DNA of 17,816 bases from an uncultured Oscillospiraceae bacterium (GTDB lineage Bacteria; Bacillota; Clostridia; Oscillospirales; Oscillospiraceae): NCBI GenBank assembly GCA_910589085.1, contig CAJUSG010000051.1, positions 1,594 through 19,409 on the forward strand. The letters run 5' to 3'. Shown here piece after piece: positions 6,906-14,279 of this stretch (position 1 is its first letter; every line of letters begins with the position of its first letter). Position numbers and translations under genes: made by a program. Below the pieces are notes generated by a model that worked only from the letters and a program-made list of their open reading frames with translations, was not told the DNA's origin and made no database searches.

Positions 6906-7779
6906 AGATATCCTCCCCTCGCACAATTGAGAATGACAGCGGCTCCAGCAGCCGCCCCTCCCCCTGGGCCGTCTCCACCGCCTGACGCACGGCCAGGTAA
7001 CCGGCGGCATAGTCGCTCCAGGCCGCCAGGGCGGCAATGGTGCCCCGCTCCAGCTGGGCGGTCACGGCGGCGGTGGCCCCCACACCGTACAGCGCGAAGG
7101 CAAATCCCTCCGCCTCCTTCTCTTCGCCGGCCTGCTGGGTGGCGGCCCGGTCGAAGGCCATCACCCACCGGCTGCCCCCGCCGGGCAGCTTATCCGTCCG
7201 CTGGACGGGCACGCCCGCCGCCTCCAGGGTCTCCTGAGCCGCCTCCAGCCGGGCGGTCACCCCGGAGCAGCCCCCGGCGGTGTCCAGCAGCACCACCGTC
7301 CCCCCATCCCAGTCCTCCAGCAGGGCCTGGGCCAGCTTCTGTCCAAGGAGGGCGTTGTCCGGTGCCGCCAGCCCCGCGGAGCCCTCCATAGGGGACTCCA
7401 GCGTCACCACCGGGCAGGGGGTCTGCTGCCGGAGCAGGGCAGCGTACAGCGCCTCCGGATCGGCGGGGACCACCACCAGGGCGTCGGCGCCTCCGTCCAG
7501 CTCCCGGGTCAGCAGCTCCTCCTGTTCCCTGCTGTCGTTCTGAAGGGTGAGGGTGAGAAACCTCAGCTCCGCGCCCAGCTCGTCCGCCGCCTGCTCCATC
7601 CCCTGGCGGGCCGCGCTCCAGCCGGAATTATCCGTGTCCCGGAGAAGGACGGACAGGGACAGCAGCCGGGGCGGCCTCCTGTCCCGGAACAGCTGGGGCA
7701 CCACCAGCGTGAGCGCCACCAGCGTCCCCAGCACCCCCAGAATAATATACTCAATCAGGCTGTTGTTCTTCCTCTTCAT
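6862..7779 (-). CDS. Membrane-anchored periplasmic-binding-fold protein, probable sensor accessory
   Basis: A 305-residue protein. A short basic start (MKRKNNSL) is followed by one membrane segment (about 8-29) without a lipobox, then a domain of the sugar-binding Peripla_BP_4/LacI type facing outside. Recognisable pieces are DTDNSGWSAARQGMEQAA at the first strand, ALVVVPADPEAL, PVVTLESP, GVTARLEAAQETL (with the conserved Arg) and a C-terminal NQKLLFPV. It is less conserved than the neighbouring MglB-like protein, and its ligand cannot be read off. The ATG overlaps the kinase stop as ATGA, with GGGGGAGG upstream. Its 3' end overlaps the next gene by 44 bases. Position and topology suggest it works with the YesM-like kinase, as TorT does with TorS or XylFII with LytS. 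This is inference. Confidence 0.85.
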   Translation of the reverse strand: MKRKNNSLIEYIILGVLGTLVALTLVVPQLFRDRRPPRLLSLSVLLRDTDNSGWSAARQGMEQAADELGAELRFLTLTLQNDSREQEELLTRELDGGADALVVVPADPEALYAALLRQQTPCPVVTLESPMEGSAGLAAPDNALLGQKLAQALLEDWDGGTVVLLDTAGGCSGVTARLEAAQETLEAAGVPVQRTDKLPGGGSRWVMAFDRAATQQAGEEKEAEGFAFALYGVGATAAVTAQLERGTIAALAAWSDYAAGYLAVRQAVETAQGEGRLLEPLSFSIVRGEDIYAPENQKLLFPVTS

Positions 7780-9590
7780 AGGACCTCCCCCTGCTGCCGG
7801 CGGTCCGCCTCCTCCCGGGTGAGGGCGGGCAGCCGGATACGGACCAGAGTGCCCTCGTCCGGCTCGCTGAATATGGTCAGGCCGTACTCCGGCCCAAAGG
7901 TCAGCCGGATGCGTCTGTGGACGTTGCGCAAGCCGATGCCCGACCCGCTGGTGCGCACCTCCGGCCGGTCCTCGTCCAGCAGGGCGGCGGCCACCTCGGG
8001 CCGCATCCCCAGGCCGTTATCGGCCACGTCAATCACCAGGCTGTCCTCCTCCCGCCAGGCGGTCACCTGGATCAGGCCGTCGTCCTCGGCGCTGGCCATG
8101 CCGTGGTAGATGGCATTCTCTAAAATGGGCTGGACAATCAGCTTCAGGGTGTACAGCTCCTCGGTCCCCGGCCGGGCCTCAATCCGGGTGGTAAAGCGGT
8201 TTTTAAAGCGAATCTGCTGGATATTCATATAGTGCCGGGCGTGGTCCAGCTCGTCGGACAGGGGGATCACGCTCTTGCCCTTGCTCAGGGAGATGCGGAA
8301 AAACCGGGCCAGTGAGGTGACCATCTGAATGGCCTCAGCCCGCTGCTCCGCCTCCACCATCCAGATCACCGAGTCCAGGGTGTTGTAGAGAAAATGGGGG
8401 TTGATCTGCGACTGGAGCACCTCCAGCTCTCCCCGGCGCTTCTGGCCCTCCTGGCGGATGATGTCATCCATCAGGTGCCGCATGGTAGACACCATGGAGC
8501 GCACCGACCGGCTCAGATGCTGGATCTCGTAGCAGCCCCCCTCCTCAATCTCCACATCCTCCTGTCCGCCCTCCAGGGCCTTGATGGACTGCTCCAGGCG
8601 GCGGATGGGGTCGGCGATGCGGGCGGAGATGCGAAAGTTCAAAAAGGCCATGAGAAAGATGGAGAAGAGAAGCAGTGACAGGCCAAAGAGAAACAGCTGG
8701 GGAGAGGCGGTGAGCCAGTAGGAGGCGGGGGCCACCCCCACCAGCTTCCAGCCGGTGTAGCCCACCGTTTTAACGGTGACCTGGCGATGCTGGCCCTGGA
8801 AGAGCTCCATATGGCTGCCGTCCCGGTAGCCGGCGGCGGCCCGGTTGTTCTCCTCCAGCAGTCCGGCATAGATGAGCTGCTGCCTGGGGTGGTAGATCAG
8901 CTCTCCATCCCCGTCAATGAGGTAGAGATAGCCCCCCTCCCCCAGGGTCACCCCCCGGCACACCTGTTCAATGCCGCTGAAGCTCATGTCCACCAGCACC
9001 ACGCCCCCCTCGGTGACCCCGTCGCGGGTAAGCTGGACATGGTGGCTGAGGGACACCACCCAGCGGTAGGGGGAATTGGGGTCGTCAAAGATATTCTGGA
9101 CATGGGGGGTGGAGAAGTGGAGATTTTCCATGCTCCGGCTGGCGGCCTGAAACCAGTCGCTTCCGGCGGGGTCAGCCTGTTCCTTCAGCGAGGCCAGGGG
9201 GACGGCGGACACCGGGACGCCCCGGCTGTCAAAGACCGCCAGGGACACCAGATCGTCCCGGTTCTCCTCATACAGCAGGTTCAGCGGCCCGGTGAGGCTG
9301 CCCTCCGCCAGGTCCGTGTCCTTGATAACCCGGTAATATACCGTATCGGCGATGCGCATCATCCGCCGCAGGTAGCTGTCCAGGTTCATATTGGCCAGGG
9401 CCAGCACCCGCTGGCTGTTCTCGGCCACCATCTGCTCGCTGGCCGAGGAAAACCTCCAGATCAGGCTGACGCCTATCAGCAGGATACCCGCCGCCGCCAC
9501 AGCGGTGAAGGACAGGGAGAGCACCAGCTGGATGCTCATCTTCCGGTACCGCTCCCTCCACTGGGCGGTCAGACCGCGGAAAAAGGTCAT
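7776..9590 (-). CDS. YesM-like sensor histidine kinase with dCache and HAMP
   Basis: A 604-residue membrane kinase. Membrane segment 1 is at about 21-46. An extracellular dCache-type sensor (about 47-295) shows the family motif YLYLIDGDGELIYHP. Segment 2 is at about 297-318, then HAMP (about 320-375). The His_kinase domain has QINPHFLYNTLDS with H399. The ATPase domain has an N box (N492), DNGLG (524-528) and a G2 loop (GSGIGLRNV). All catalytic motifs are present. It should phosphorylate the AraC-type regulator encoded just upstream, and it overlaps that gene by ATGA (4 bases). The next two genes encode binding-fold proteins, so the extracellular domain may be read indirectly through one of them rather than by direct ligand binding. 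The neighbouring mgl/gal genes point to galactose or a related sugar. Confidence 0.94.
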   Translation of the reverse strand: MTFFRGLTAQWRERYRKMSIQLVLSLSFTAVAAAGILLIGVSLIWRFSSASEQMVAENSQRVLALANMNLDSYLRRMMRIADTVYYRVIKDTDLAEGSLTGPLNLLYEENRDDLVSLAVFDSRGVPVSAVPLASLKEQADPAGSDWFQAASRSMENLHFSTPHVQNIFDDPNSPYRWVVSLSHHVQLTRDGVTEGGVVLVDMSFSGIEQVCRGVTLGEGGYLYLIDGDGELIYHPRQQLIYAGLLEENNRAAAGYRDGSHMELFQGQHRQVTVKTVGYTGWKLVGVAPASYWLTASPQLFLFGLSLLLFSIFLMAFLNFRISARIADPIRRLEQSIKALEGGQEDVEIEEGGCYEIQHLSRSVRSMVSTMRHLMDDIIRQEGQKRRGELEVLQSQINPHFLYNTLDSVIWMVEAEQRAEAIQMVTSLARFFRISLSKGKSVIPLSDELDHARHYMNIQQIRFKNRFTTRIEARPGTEELYTLKLIVQPILENAIYHGMASAEDDGLIQVTAWREEDSLVIDVADNGLGMRPEVAAALLDEDRPEVRTSGSGIGLRNVHRRIRLTFGPEYGLTIFSEPDEGTLVRIRLPALTREEADRRQQGEVL

Positions 9591-11212
9591 AGCGGCCGCC
9601 CCCCTCCGTCCTTCAGCCCTATCCGGTACTTGGAGGGGGAGACACCAAAGCGCCGTTTAAACACATAGCTGAAATAATTGGGGTCGGAGTATCCCGTCCG
9701 CTCGGCGATGCGGTAGGTTTTCTCGTCGGTATCCCGCAGCAGACGCACCGCCTCATCCATGCGCACCTGGGTGACATAGGCGGTAAAGCTCATCCCCACC
9801 TCCCGCTTGAACAGGGTGGAGAAGTAGGTGGGGGACAGATGGATGTGGGAGCACAGGGCCTCCACGCTGAGACTCTCGTCGCTGTAGTGGCCGGCGATAT
9901 ACTCCTTGGCCTGTTCCACCAGCCGCCATGCGGAATCGGTACGCTGCCGGCCCAGCAACTCGTGGAGCTTCAGACAGCGCTCCGCCAGCCAGCGGCCCAG
10001 CTCCTCCGGGCTGGAGAAGTCAGACAGGGACACCGACCCGGTGAAGTTGGCGCCAAAGACTTCCTCCACCGCCACCCCGCCGGAGCGGGCCAGACGGACC
10101 AGACAGGTGACCACCTCCAGCAGAAACAGGTGGTATCTGGACAGGGACAGCCCCGTCTGCCTCAGCCGCTCCATCAGCGTCCCCACCGCGCGCTCCACCT
10201 GGTCCGGCGCGCCCAGCTTGATGGCGGCGGACAGCAGGTGCTGGTCGTTCTCCTCAAAGGAGAGGGTGGCCGCAGGCTGGGGCTCCAGGTCGTCGATATA
10301 GATGACCCGGCCGCCCCCCACCAGGGCCCGGTAATCCAGAGCGGCCCGGGCCCCCTCCGCGCTGCGGTACAGCTCCTCCGGCCCCTGGCAGGGCCGGCCC
10401 ACCCCGGCGGTGAGCGAGATGCCCAGATAGCTCCGGGACAGCAGGCTCAGCCGCTCCAGCTCCTCCAGCAGCGGGTAGAGCTTGTCATCCCCGGACAGCT
10501 GGACCAGCAGGGCTGCGGTATCCCCGAAGAGCACCACCCGGGCGGCGCAGCCCTCCATGGCGAAGTGTTCCGTCAGAAAGGACTGCACCGACAGCAGCAA
10601 CAGCTCGTCCCGCTCCGTATCTCCCCCCTCGGCGGGCAGGTCGGCGTGGACCAGGGCAACCGCCCACAGCCCCGGCGCCAGCTCAATCTCATACCGGGCA
10701 GCCCGGTCCTGGACCTGGGCGGGGCTCAGCTGGCCGCTGAGCAGCCGGGTATAAAACAGCTCCCGGAGGACAGGCAGGCTCTCCTCATACCGGCGGCGCA
10801 GGGTCTCCATATCCCGGCGCTCCAGGCGCTGGCTGTCCAGCTGGGTCCGCAGCTTGGTGAGCACCTCCATCAGCTCCGGGGCGTTGATGGGCTTGAGGAT
10901 ATACTCCGACACCCCCATCCCCACCGCCTGACGGGCATATTCAAAGTCGTCAAAGCCGGAGAACACCACCAGCTTGGCCGCGGGCAGCGACTGCCGCAGG
11001 CGGCGGCACAGCTCCAGGCCGTCCATAAACGGCATCTTGATGTCGGTAAGAACCACGTCAGGGCGCATCTGTTCCGCCAGCTCCAGGGCCTCCTCCCCGT
11101 TTCCGGCCTCCCCCACCAGGGTGAAGCCCAGGGCCGCCCAGTCAATCTTCCGGCTGATTCCGGTGCGGATCTCCTCCTCGTCATCCACCAGCAGAACCCG
11201 GTACTCGTCCAT
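9587..11212 (-). CDS. YesN-like response regulator, receiver plus AraC-type HTH
   Basis: A 541-residue two-component regulator. The receiver domain (about 1-120) has D10/D11, phosphoacceptor D57 in LTDIKMPFMDG, a Ser/Thr switch in VVFSGFDDFEYA, and Lys in EYILKP. A long middle region (about 130-430) is typical of YesN proteins and has no assigned function. The AraC/XylS double helix-turn-helix (about 435-541) shows SVEALCSHIHLSPTYFSTLF and the family end YSDPNYFSYVFKRRFGVSPSKYR. It is first of a four-gene operon, and its promoter is 77 bases upstream. Such regulators usually activate neighbouring sugar-transport genes, so mglB and galK are the natural targets (inference). The start is supported by GGGAGG 8 bases upstream. 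Confidence 0.94.
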   Translation of the reverse strand: MDEYRVLLVDDEEEIRTGISRKIDWAALGFTLVGEAGNGEEALELAEQMRPDVVLTDIKMPFMDGLELCRRLRQSLPAAKLVVFSGFDDFEYARQAVGMGVSEYILKPINAPELMEVLTKLRTQLDSQRLERRDMETLRRRYEESLPVLRELFYTRLLSGQLSPAQVQDRAARYEIELAPGLWAVALVHADLPAEGGDTERDELLLLSVQSFLTEHFAMEGCAARVVLFGDTAALLVQLSGDDKLYPLLEELERLSLLSRSYLGISLTAGVGRPCQGPEELYRSAEGARAALDYRALVGGGRVIYIDDLEPQPAATLSFEENDQHLLSAAIKLGAPDQVERAVGTLMERLRQTGLSLSRYHLFLLEVVTCLVRLARSGGVAVEEVFGANFTGSVSLSDFSSPEELGRWLAERCLKLHELLGRQRTDSAWRLVEQAKEYIAGHYSDESLSVEALCSHIHLSPTYFSTLFKREVGMSFTAYVTQVRMDEAVRLLRDTDEKTYRIAERTGYSDPNYFSYVFKRRFGVSPSKYRIGLKDGGGRPL

Positions 11213-11242
11213 CTCCCCCGCCTCCCTTGCCGAGCATTGGAT

Positions 11243-11265
11243 TGCAGGGCGTAGAACGCCCTGCA
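11243..11265 (-). other. Inverted repeat in the leader of the regulator operon
   Basis: Ten-base arms TGCAGGGCGT and ACGCCCTGCA enclose a 3-base loop. It lies between the -10 box and the ribosome-binding site of the YesN-like gene, so it would form an mRNA leader hairpin, without a T run. Its ends resemble the ends of the two TGTAGGGCG elements in this window, so it could be a shrunken copy. Confidence 0.6.
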
Positions 11266-11266
11266 G

Positions 11267-11290
11267 GTATAATGGGTAAACCCATTATAC
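11267..11290. promoter_or_regulatory. 24-bp palindrome over the -10 box of the regulator operon
   Basis: Perfect 11-base arms GTATAATGGGT (11267-11277) and ACCCATTATAC (11280-11290) flank AA. Each arm holds a TATAAT, one per strand. The minus-strand one is the -10 box of the YesN-like operon. A protein bound here would block the promoter and start site, so it is a candidate operator. Confidence 0.65.
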
Positions 11291-11312
11291 AACATTTTGC
11301 TCCATTTGAAAA
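11284..11312 (-). promoter_or_regulatory. Promoter of the YesN/YesM/binding-protein operon
   Basis: Minus-strand TTTTCA (11312-11307), a 17-base spacer and a perfect TATAAT (11289-11284). The -35 box lies in the T-rich tail of the upstream mgl terminator. Confidence 0.7.
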
Positions 11313-11314
11313 CA

Positions 11315-11340
11315 GGGGCCGGCGCGGCTGCGCCGGCCCC
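11315..11340 (-). terminator. Terminator of the mgl operon
   Basis: Perfect 11-bp arms, GGGGCCGGCGC and GCGCCGGCCCC, enclose a 4-base loop. On the minus strand the tail is TGTTTTCA. It lies 13 bases after the stop of the 57-residue gene and just before the promoter of the next operon. Confidence 0.88.
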
Positions 11341-11353
11341 CGCGGGTCGTTTG

Positions 11354-11527
11354 TCAGCGATTCAGAATGCCCAGAGCCACCACGGCCACCAGGGCCGCAG
11401 CACACAGCCCGATAAAGAGGTCCAGATATTTCAGGGGCACCCTTCGAAAGTTCTCGTAAAATCGTTCTATGCTGGTCAACTCGTCGGTCCGGGCGGGCTC
11501 CCCGGGGCGCTTCTCGTTCTGCTCCAT
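11354..11527 (-). CDS. Small membrane protein after mglC (57 residues)
   Basis: The start codon overlaps the mglC stop as TAATG, so translation is probably coupled; no strong separate ribosome-binding site is needed or seen. The protein has a charged N-terminal half (MEQNEKRPGEPARTDELTSI) followed by ERFYENFRRVPLKYLDLF and one C-terminal membrane segment (about 36-55) ending in LNR. The terminator follows directly, so it is the last gene of the mgl operon. Its position and the tidy start, stop and topology argue that it is real. It may be an accessory subunit of the MglAC complex or a regulatory microprotein. I do not recognise a named family and assign no function. Confidence 0.78.
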   Translation of the reverse strand: MEQNEKRPGEPARTDELTSIERFYENFRRVPLKYLDLFIGLCAAALVAVVALGILNR

Positions 11528-12561
11528 TACTTCTTGGCCAGATACTTGCGCAGGTCGAGGGCCACAGCGATGATGATGACCAGGCCCTGTGCAATATAGG
11601 TGTAGGCGGGGTCCACACCCAGGAACTGCAGGCAGATCTTCAGGGTCTCAAAGACCAGAACGCCCACCAGAATGCCGGACACCTTGCCCACGCCGCCGTT
11701 GGTGGACACACCGCCGATGGTACAGGCGGCGATGGCCTCCAGCTCGTAGCCGAAGCCGGTGGCGGTGGAGGCGCCGCCGGCCTTGGCGCCCACCAGGAAG
11801 CCGGCCAGGCCGTACATGATGGAGGCCAGAATATAGATGCGGATCAGGGTGGCGGCCACGTTGACGCCGGCCACCTGAGCGGCGTTCTCATTGCCGCCGA
11901 TGGCGTACATATACTTGCCGTGGCGGGTCTTGTTGTACAGGAACCAGAAGAACAGGCCCACCAGCAGGGCAAAGATCAGCAGATAGGGGATATCCTTGAG
12001 GATGGGGATGGCGATGAAGGGCTGCACTCCAAACGCCTTAAAATCCCCCAGCTTGCCGCTGGCCACATCCAGATAGCTCTGCTTGTAGCCGCCCATGGGC
12101 TGGTTGTTGGTGATAACGGAGCACATGCCGTAAACAATGGTCTGCATACCCAGGGTGGCGATGAAGGGGGGGACCTTCAGAAAGGCGATGACGCAGCCGT
12201 TTACCGCGCCAAAGACGCCCATCACCACAACCACGCCCAGCAGGGCCAGGGGCCAGGGGATATCAGGCAGGTCGGGGAACATCCGGGCCGCGTAGTCCAC
12301 GCTCTGGAGCAGCATGGCGGAGAAGCAGGCGGCCAGACCCACCTGCCGGCCGGCGGACAGGTCGGTTCCCTTGGTAATCAGACAGCCGGACACGCCGCAG
12401 GCGATGATAAACCGGGGGGCCATGTTGATCACCAGGTTGCTGAAATTGCGCATTTTAAAGAAGTTCTGGGTGGTAACGCCGGTAAACAGGGCCAGCAGGA
12501 TAATCAGAATGATAATGGCGTTGTTGGAAAGGAATTTTTTTACGTCAAATTTTTTCTCCAT
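11527..12561 (-). CDS. mglC: Galactose/methyl galactoside ABC transporter permease MglC
   Basis: A 344-residue inner-membrane permease of the BPD_transp_2 family (RbsC/MglC type), about 8-10 membrane segments. It forms the channel for sugar delivered by MglB and driven by MglA. Family marks include the first segment IIILIILLALFTGV, FIIACGVSGCLITKGTDLSAGRQVGL, VPPFIATLGMQTIVYG, the ATPase-contact region GGNENAAQVAGVNV, and the C-terminal GGVSTNGGVGKVSGILVGVLV. The length is normal for MglC. AGGAGGA lies 9 bases before the ATG and overlaps the mglA stop region; the gap to mglA is 15 bases. It is followed without a gap by the small membrane protein. Confidence 0.95.
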   Translation of the reverse strand: MEKKFDVKKFLSNNAIIILIILLALFTGVTTQNFFKMRNFSNLVINMAPRFIIACGVSGCLITKGTDLSAGRQVGLAACFSAMLLQSVDYAARMFPDLPDIPWPLALLGVVVVMGVFGAVNGCVIAFLKVPPFIATLGMQTIVYGMCSVITNNQPMGGYKQSYLDVASGKLGDFKAFGVQPFIAIPILKDIPYLLIFALLVGLFFWFLYNKTRHGKYMYAIGGNENAAQVAGVNVAATLIRIYILASIMYGLAGFLVGAKAGGASTATGFGYELEAIAACTIGGVSTNGGVGKVSGILVGVLVFETLKICLQFLGVDPAYTYIAQGLVIIIAVALDLRKYLAKK

Positions 12562-12576
12562 AGTTCTCTCTCCTCC

Positions 12577-14085
12577 TCATTCAAATTGGGTCGCCAGGGC
12601 CATGATGTTCTCCTGGTTGGCTTCCTCGCCGTTGATGAAGCCTGTCACGCGGCCGTCGCACATGACCATGATGCGGTCAGACATGCCGATGAGCTCGCTC
12701 ATTTCGGAGGAGATCATGATAACGCTCTTGCCCTGCTTGGCCAGCTCGGCAATGATGCAGTAGATTTCATACTTGGCGCCCACGTCGATGCCCCGGGTGG
12801 GCTCATCCAGAATAAAGACCTCCGGGTTGTTGGCCAGCCAGCGGCTGATGAGCACCTTCTGCTGGTTGCCGCCGGACAGGGACTGGATCTGGGTTTTGGA
12901 GGACGGGGTTTTGATGGACAGCTTGGCCACATTGTCCTGGACCAGCCGCTCAATTTTTCTGTCATCCAGCATCAAGCCGCCGATGAGGTACTGGTTCAAT
13001 GAGGCGATAGACACGTTGTCCGCGATGGACAGCACCCCCAGGATGCCGGTGGCCCGGCGGTCCTCGGTGAGCATGGCGATGCCGTTGTTGATGGCGTCCT
13101 TGGGCTGGTTGATCTTCAGCTCTTTGCCCTTGTAGGTGATCCGGCCGGCGCTGTGGCACCGCAGGCCGAACAGGCCCTCCATCAGCTCGGTCCGCTGGGC
13201 GCCCACCAGACCGGCCACTCCCAGGATCTCGCCCTTGCGGACGTTAAAGGTGGCGTGGCGGAAGCTCTTGGGGTTGATGGAGGTGAAGTCCTCCACCTCG
13301 AAGACCACCTCGCCGGGGACATTCTCCCGCCTGGGGAACAGATTGGACAGCTCCCGGCCCACCATCTTGGTGATGATGAAGTCCGTGGTCAGCTCCTTGG
13401 CGCCCCAGGTGCCGATATACTGGCCGTCCCGCATGATGGTAACCTCGTCGCTGATGCGCAGAATCTCGTCCATCTTGTGGCTGATGTAGACGATGGACAC
13501 CCCCTTGGAGCGCAGCTCATTGACGATGGTAAACAGAGCCTCCACCTCGGCGGCGGTGAGAGAGGAGGTGGGCTCGTCCAAAATCAGCACCTTGCAATCG
13601 GCGGACACCGCCTTGGCGATCTCCACCAGCTGCATCTGAGACACGCTGAGGCTGCCCAGCTTGGCCTTGGGGTCGAAGTTGAGATGGACCTCCTTGAGTA
13701 CCGCGGCGGCGTCCGCGTACATCTTGTCGTGGTCGATGGTCACGATGGGCCCCACGCGGCGGGTGGGGTAGCGGCCCACATAGATGTTTTCGCCGATGCT
13801 TCGCTCGGGAATGGGCTGGAGCTCCTGGTGCACCATGGCGATGCCCCGGTTCAGGGCGTCCAGCGGCCCCTTGATCTGGACCTTCTTCCCCTCGTAAATC
13901 ACCTCGCCCTCGTCCATGTGGTAGATGCCGAACATGCATTTCATCAGCGTGGACTTACCGGCGCCGTTCTCCCCCATCAGGGCGTGGACGGTGCCGGGGC
14001 GGAGCTTGAGCTGCGCGTGATCCAGGGCCTTGACGCCGGGAAAGGTTTTCACAACATCACGCATTTCCAAACGATAATCTGACAA
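12577..14085 (-). CDS. mglA: Galactose/methyl galactoside ABC transporter ATPase MglA
   Basis: A 502-residue ATPase with two nucleotide-binding halves, as usual for MglA/RbsA. In the first half, Walker A GENGAGKST is at 38-46, the signature is LSVSQMQ (146-152) and Walker B LILDEPTS lies near 167-174. In the second half Walker A is degenerate (GLVGAQRTE), as is normal in this family, while LSGGNQQK and VFILDEPTRGID are intact. It couples ATP hydrolysis to sugar uptake through MglC. The start is TTG at 14085: GAGGGGG lies 8 bases upstream and the family's N-terminal alignment starts there. The next in-frame ATG is residue 8, with no good site. It is separated from mglB by 194 bases holding a palindromic element and a hairpin, which probably lowers its expression relative to mglB. 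Confidence 0.95.
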   Translation of the reverse strand: MSDYRLEMRDVVKTFPGVKALDHAQLKLRPGTVHALMGENGAGKSTLMKCMFGIYHMDEGEVIYEGKKVQIKGPLDALNRGIAMVHQELQPIPERSIGENIYVGRYPTRRVGPIVTIDHDKMYADAAAVLKEVHLNFDPKAKLGSLSVSQMQLVEIAKAVSADCKVLILDEPTSSLTAAEVEALFTIVNELRSKGVSIVYISHKMDEILRISDEVTIMRDGQYIGTWGAKELTTDFIITKMVGRELSNLFPRRENVPGEVVFEVEDFTSINPKSFRHATFNVRKGEILGVAGLVGAQRTELMEGLFGLRCHSAGRITYKGKELKINQPKDAINNGIAMLTEDRRATGILGVLSIADNVSIASLNQYLIGGLMLDDRKIERLVQDNVAKLSIKTPSSKTQIQSLSGGNQQKVLISRWLANNPEVFILDEPTRGIDVGAKYEIYCIIAELAKQGKSVIMISSEMSELIGMSDRIMVMCDGRVTGFINGEEANQENIMALATQFE

Positions 14086-14131
14086 TTCACAGTCCCCCTC
14101 TTTTTGATAACAGCTTTGTTCAGGGTTCCGG

Positions 14132-14208
14132 TGTAGGGCGCGACGACCCCGGCGCGACCAAGCCTCCGGACGCTTCCGGAGCCGCGTGCCGAGTCGTCAC
14201 GCCCTACA
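14132..14208. repeat. REP/MITE-like palindromic element, copy A (between mglB and mglA)
   Basis: A 77-bp element bounded by TGTAGGGCG and CGCCCTACA. The two ends match for 16 bases with one difference (TGTAGGGCGCGACGAC against the reversed right end TGTAGGGCGTGACGAC), then more loosely. An internal 7-bp hairpin CTCCGGA/TCCGGAG lies at 14164-14181. It resembles copy B at 16905-16987, has no coding capacity, and sits in an intercistronic gap. Confidence 0.75.
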
Positions 14209-14228
14209 GGCAGCTTCCTCAAAAGGAA

Positions 14229-14256
14229 GGGTGCGTGCGCACCTGCGCACGCACCC
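14229..14256 (-). terminator. Strong hairpin after mglB (attenuator or mRNA-stabilising stem)
   Basis: Perfect 12-bp arms, 14229-14240 and 14245-14256, with loop ACCT. On the minus strand it starts 23 bases after the mglB stop and is followed by TTCCTTTTGA, a broken T run. It fits a leaky terminator that lets mglB be made in excess over mglAC. It could also protect the mglB message from 3' decay. Confidence 0.7.
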
Positions 14257-14279
14257 ATTTCGAGTCCAGTCTGTAATAA

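Noticed and set aside
7776..7779. Possible frameshifts at the short overlaps of the sensor operon
   Set aside because: Each overlap is a normal ATGA stop/start junction with a ribosome-binding site, and the proteins on both sides are complete.
9839..11254. Plus-strand 471-residue frame opposite the YesN-like regulator (similar frames at 3058-4116, 4723-5901, 5820-6872, 8787-9668, 11920-13002 and 13153-14082)
   Set aside because: All lie exactly opposite well-supported genes, have low-complexity composition and lack start signals; they follow from GC-rich third codon positions.
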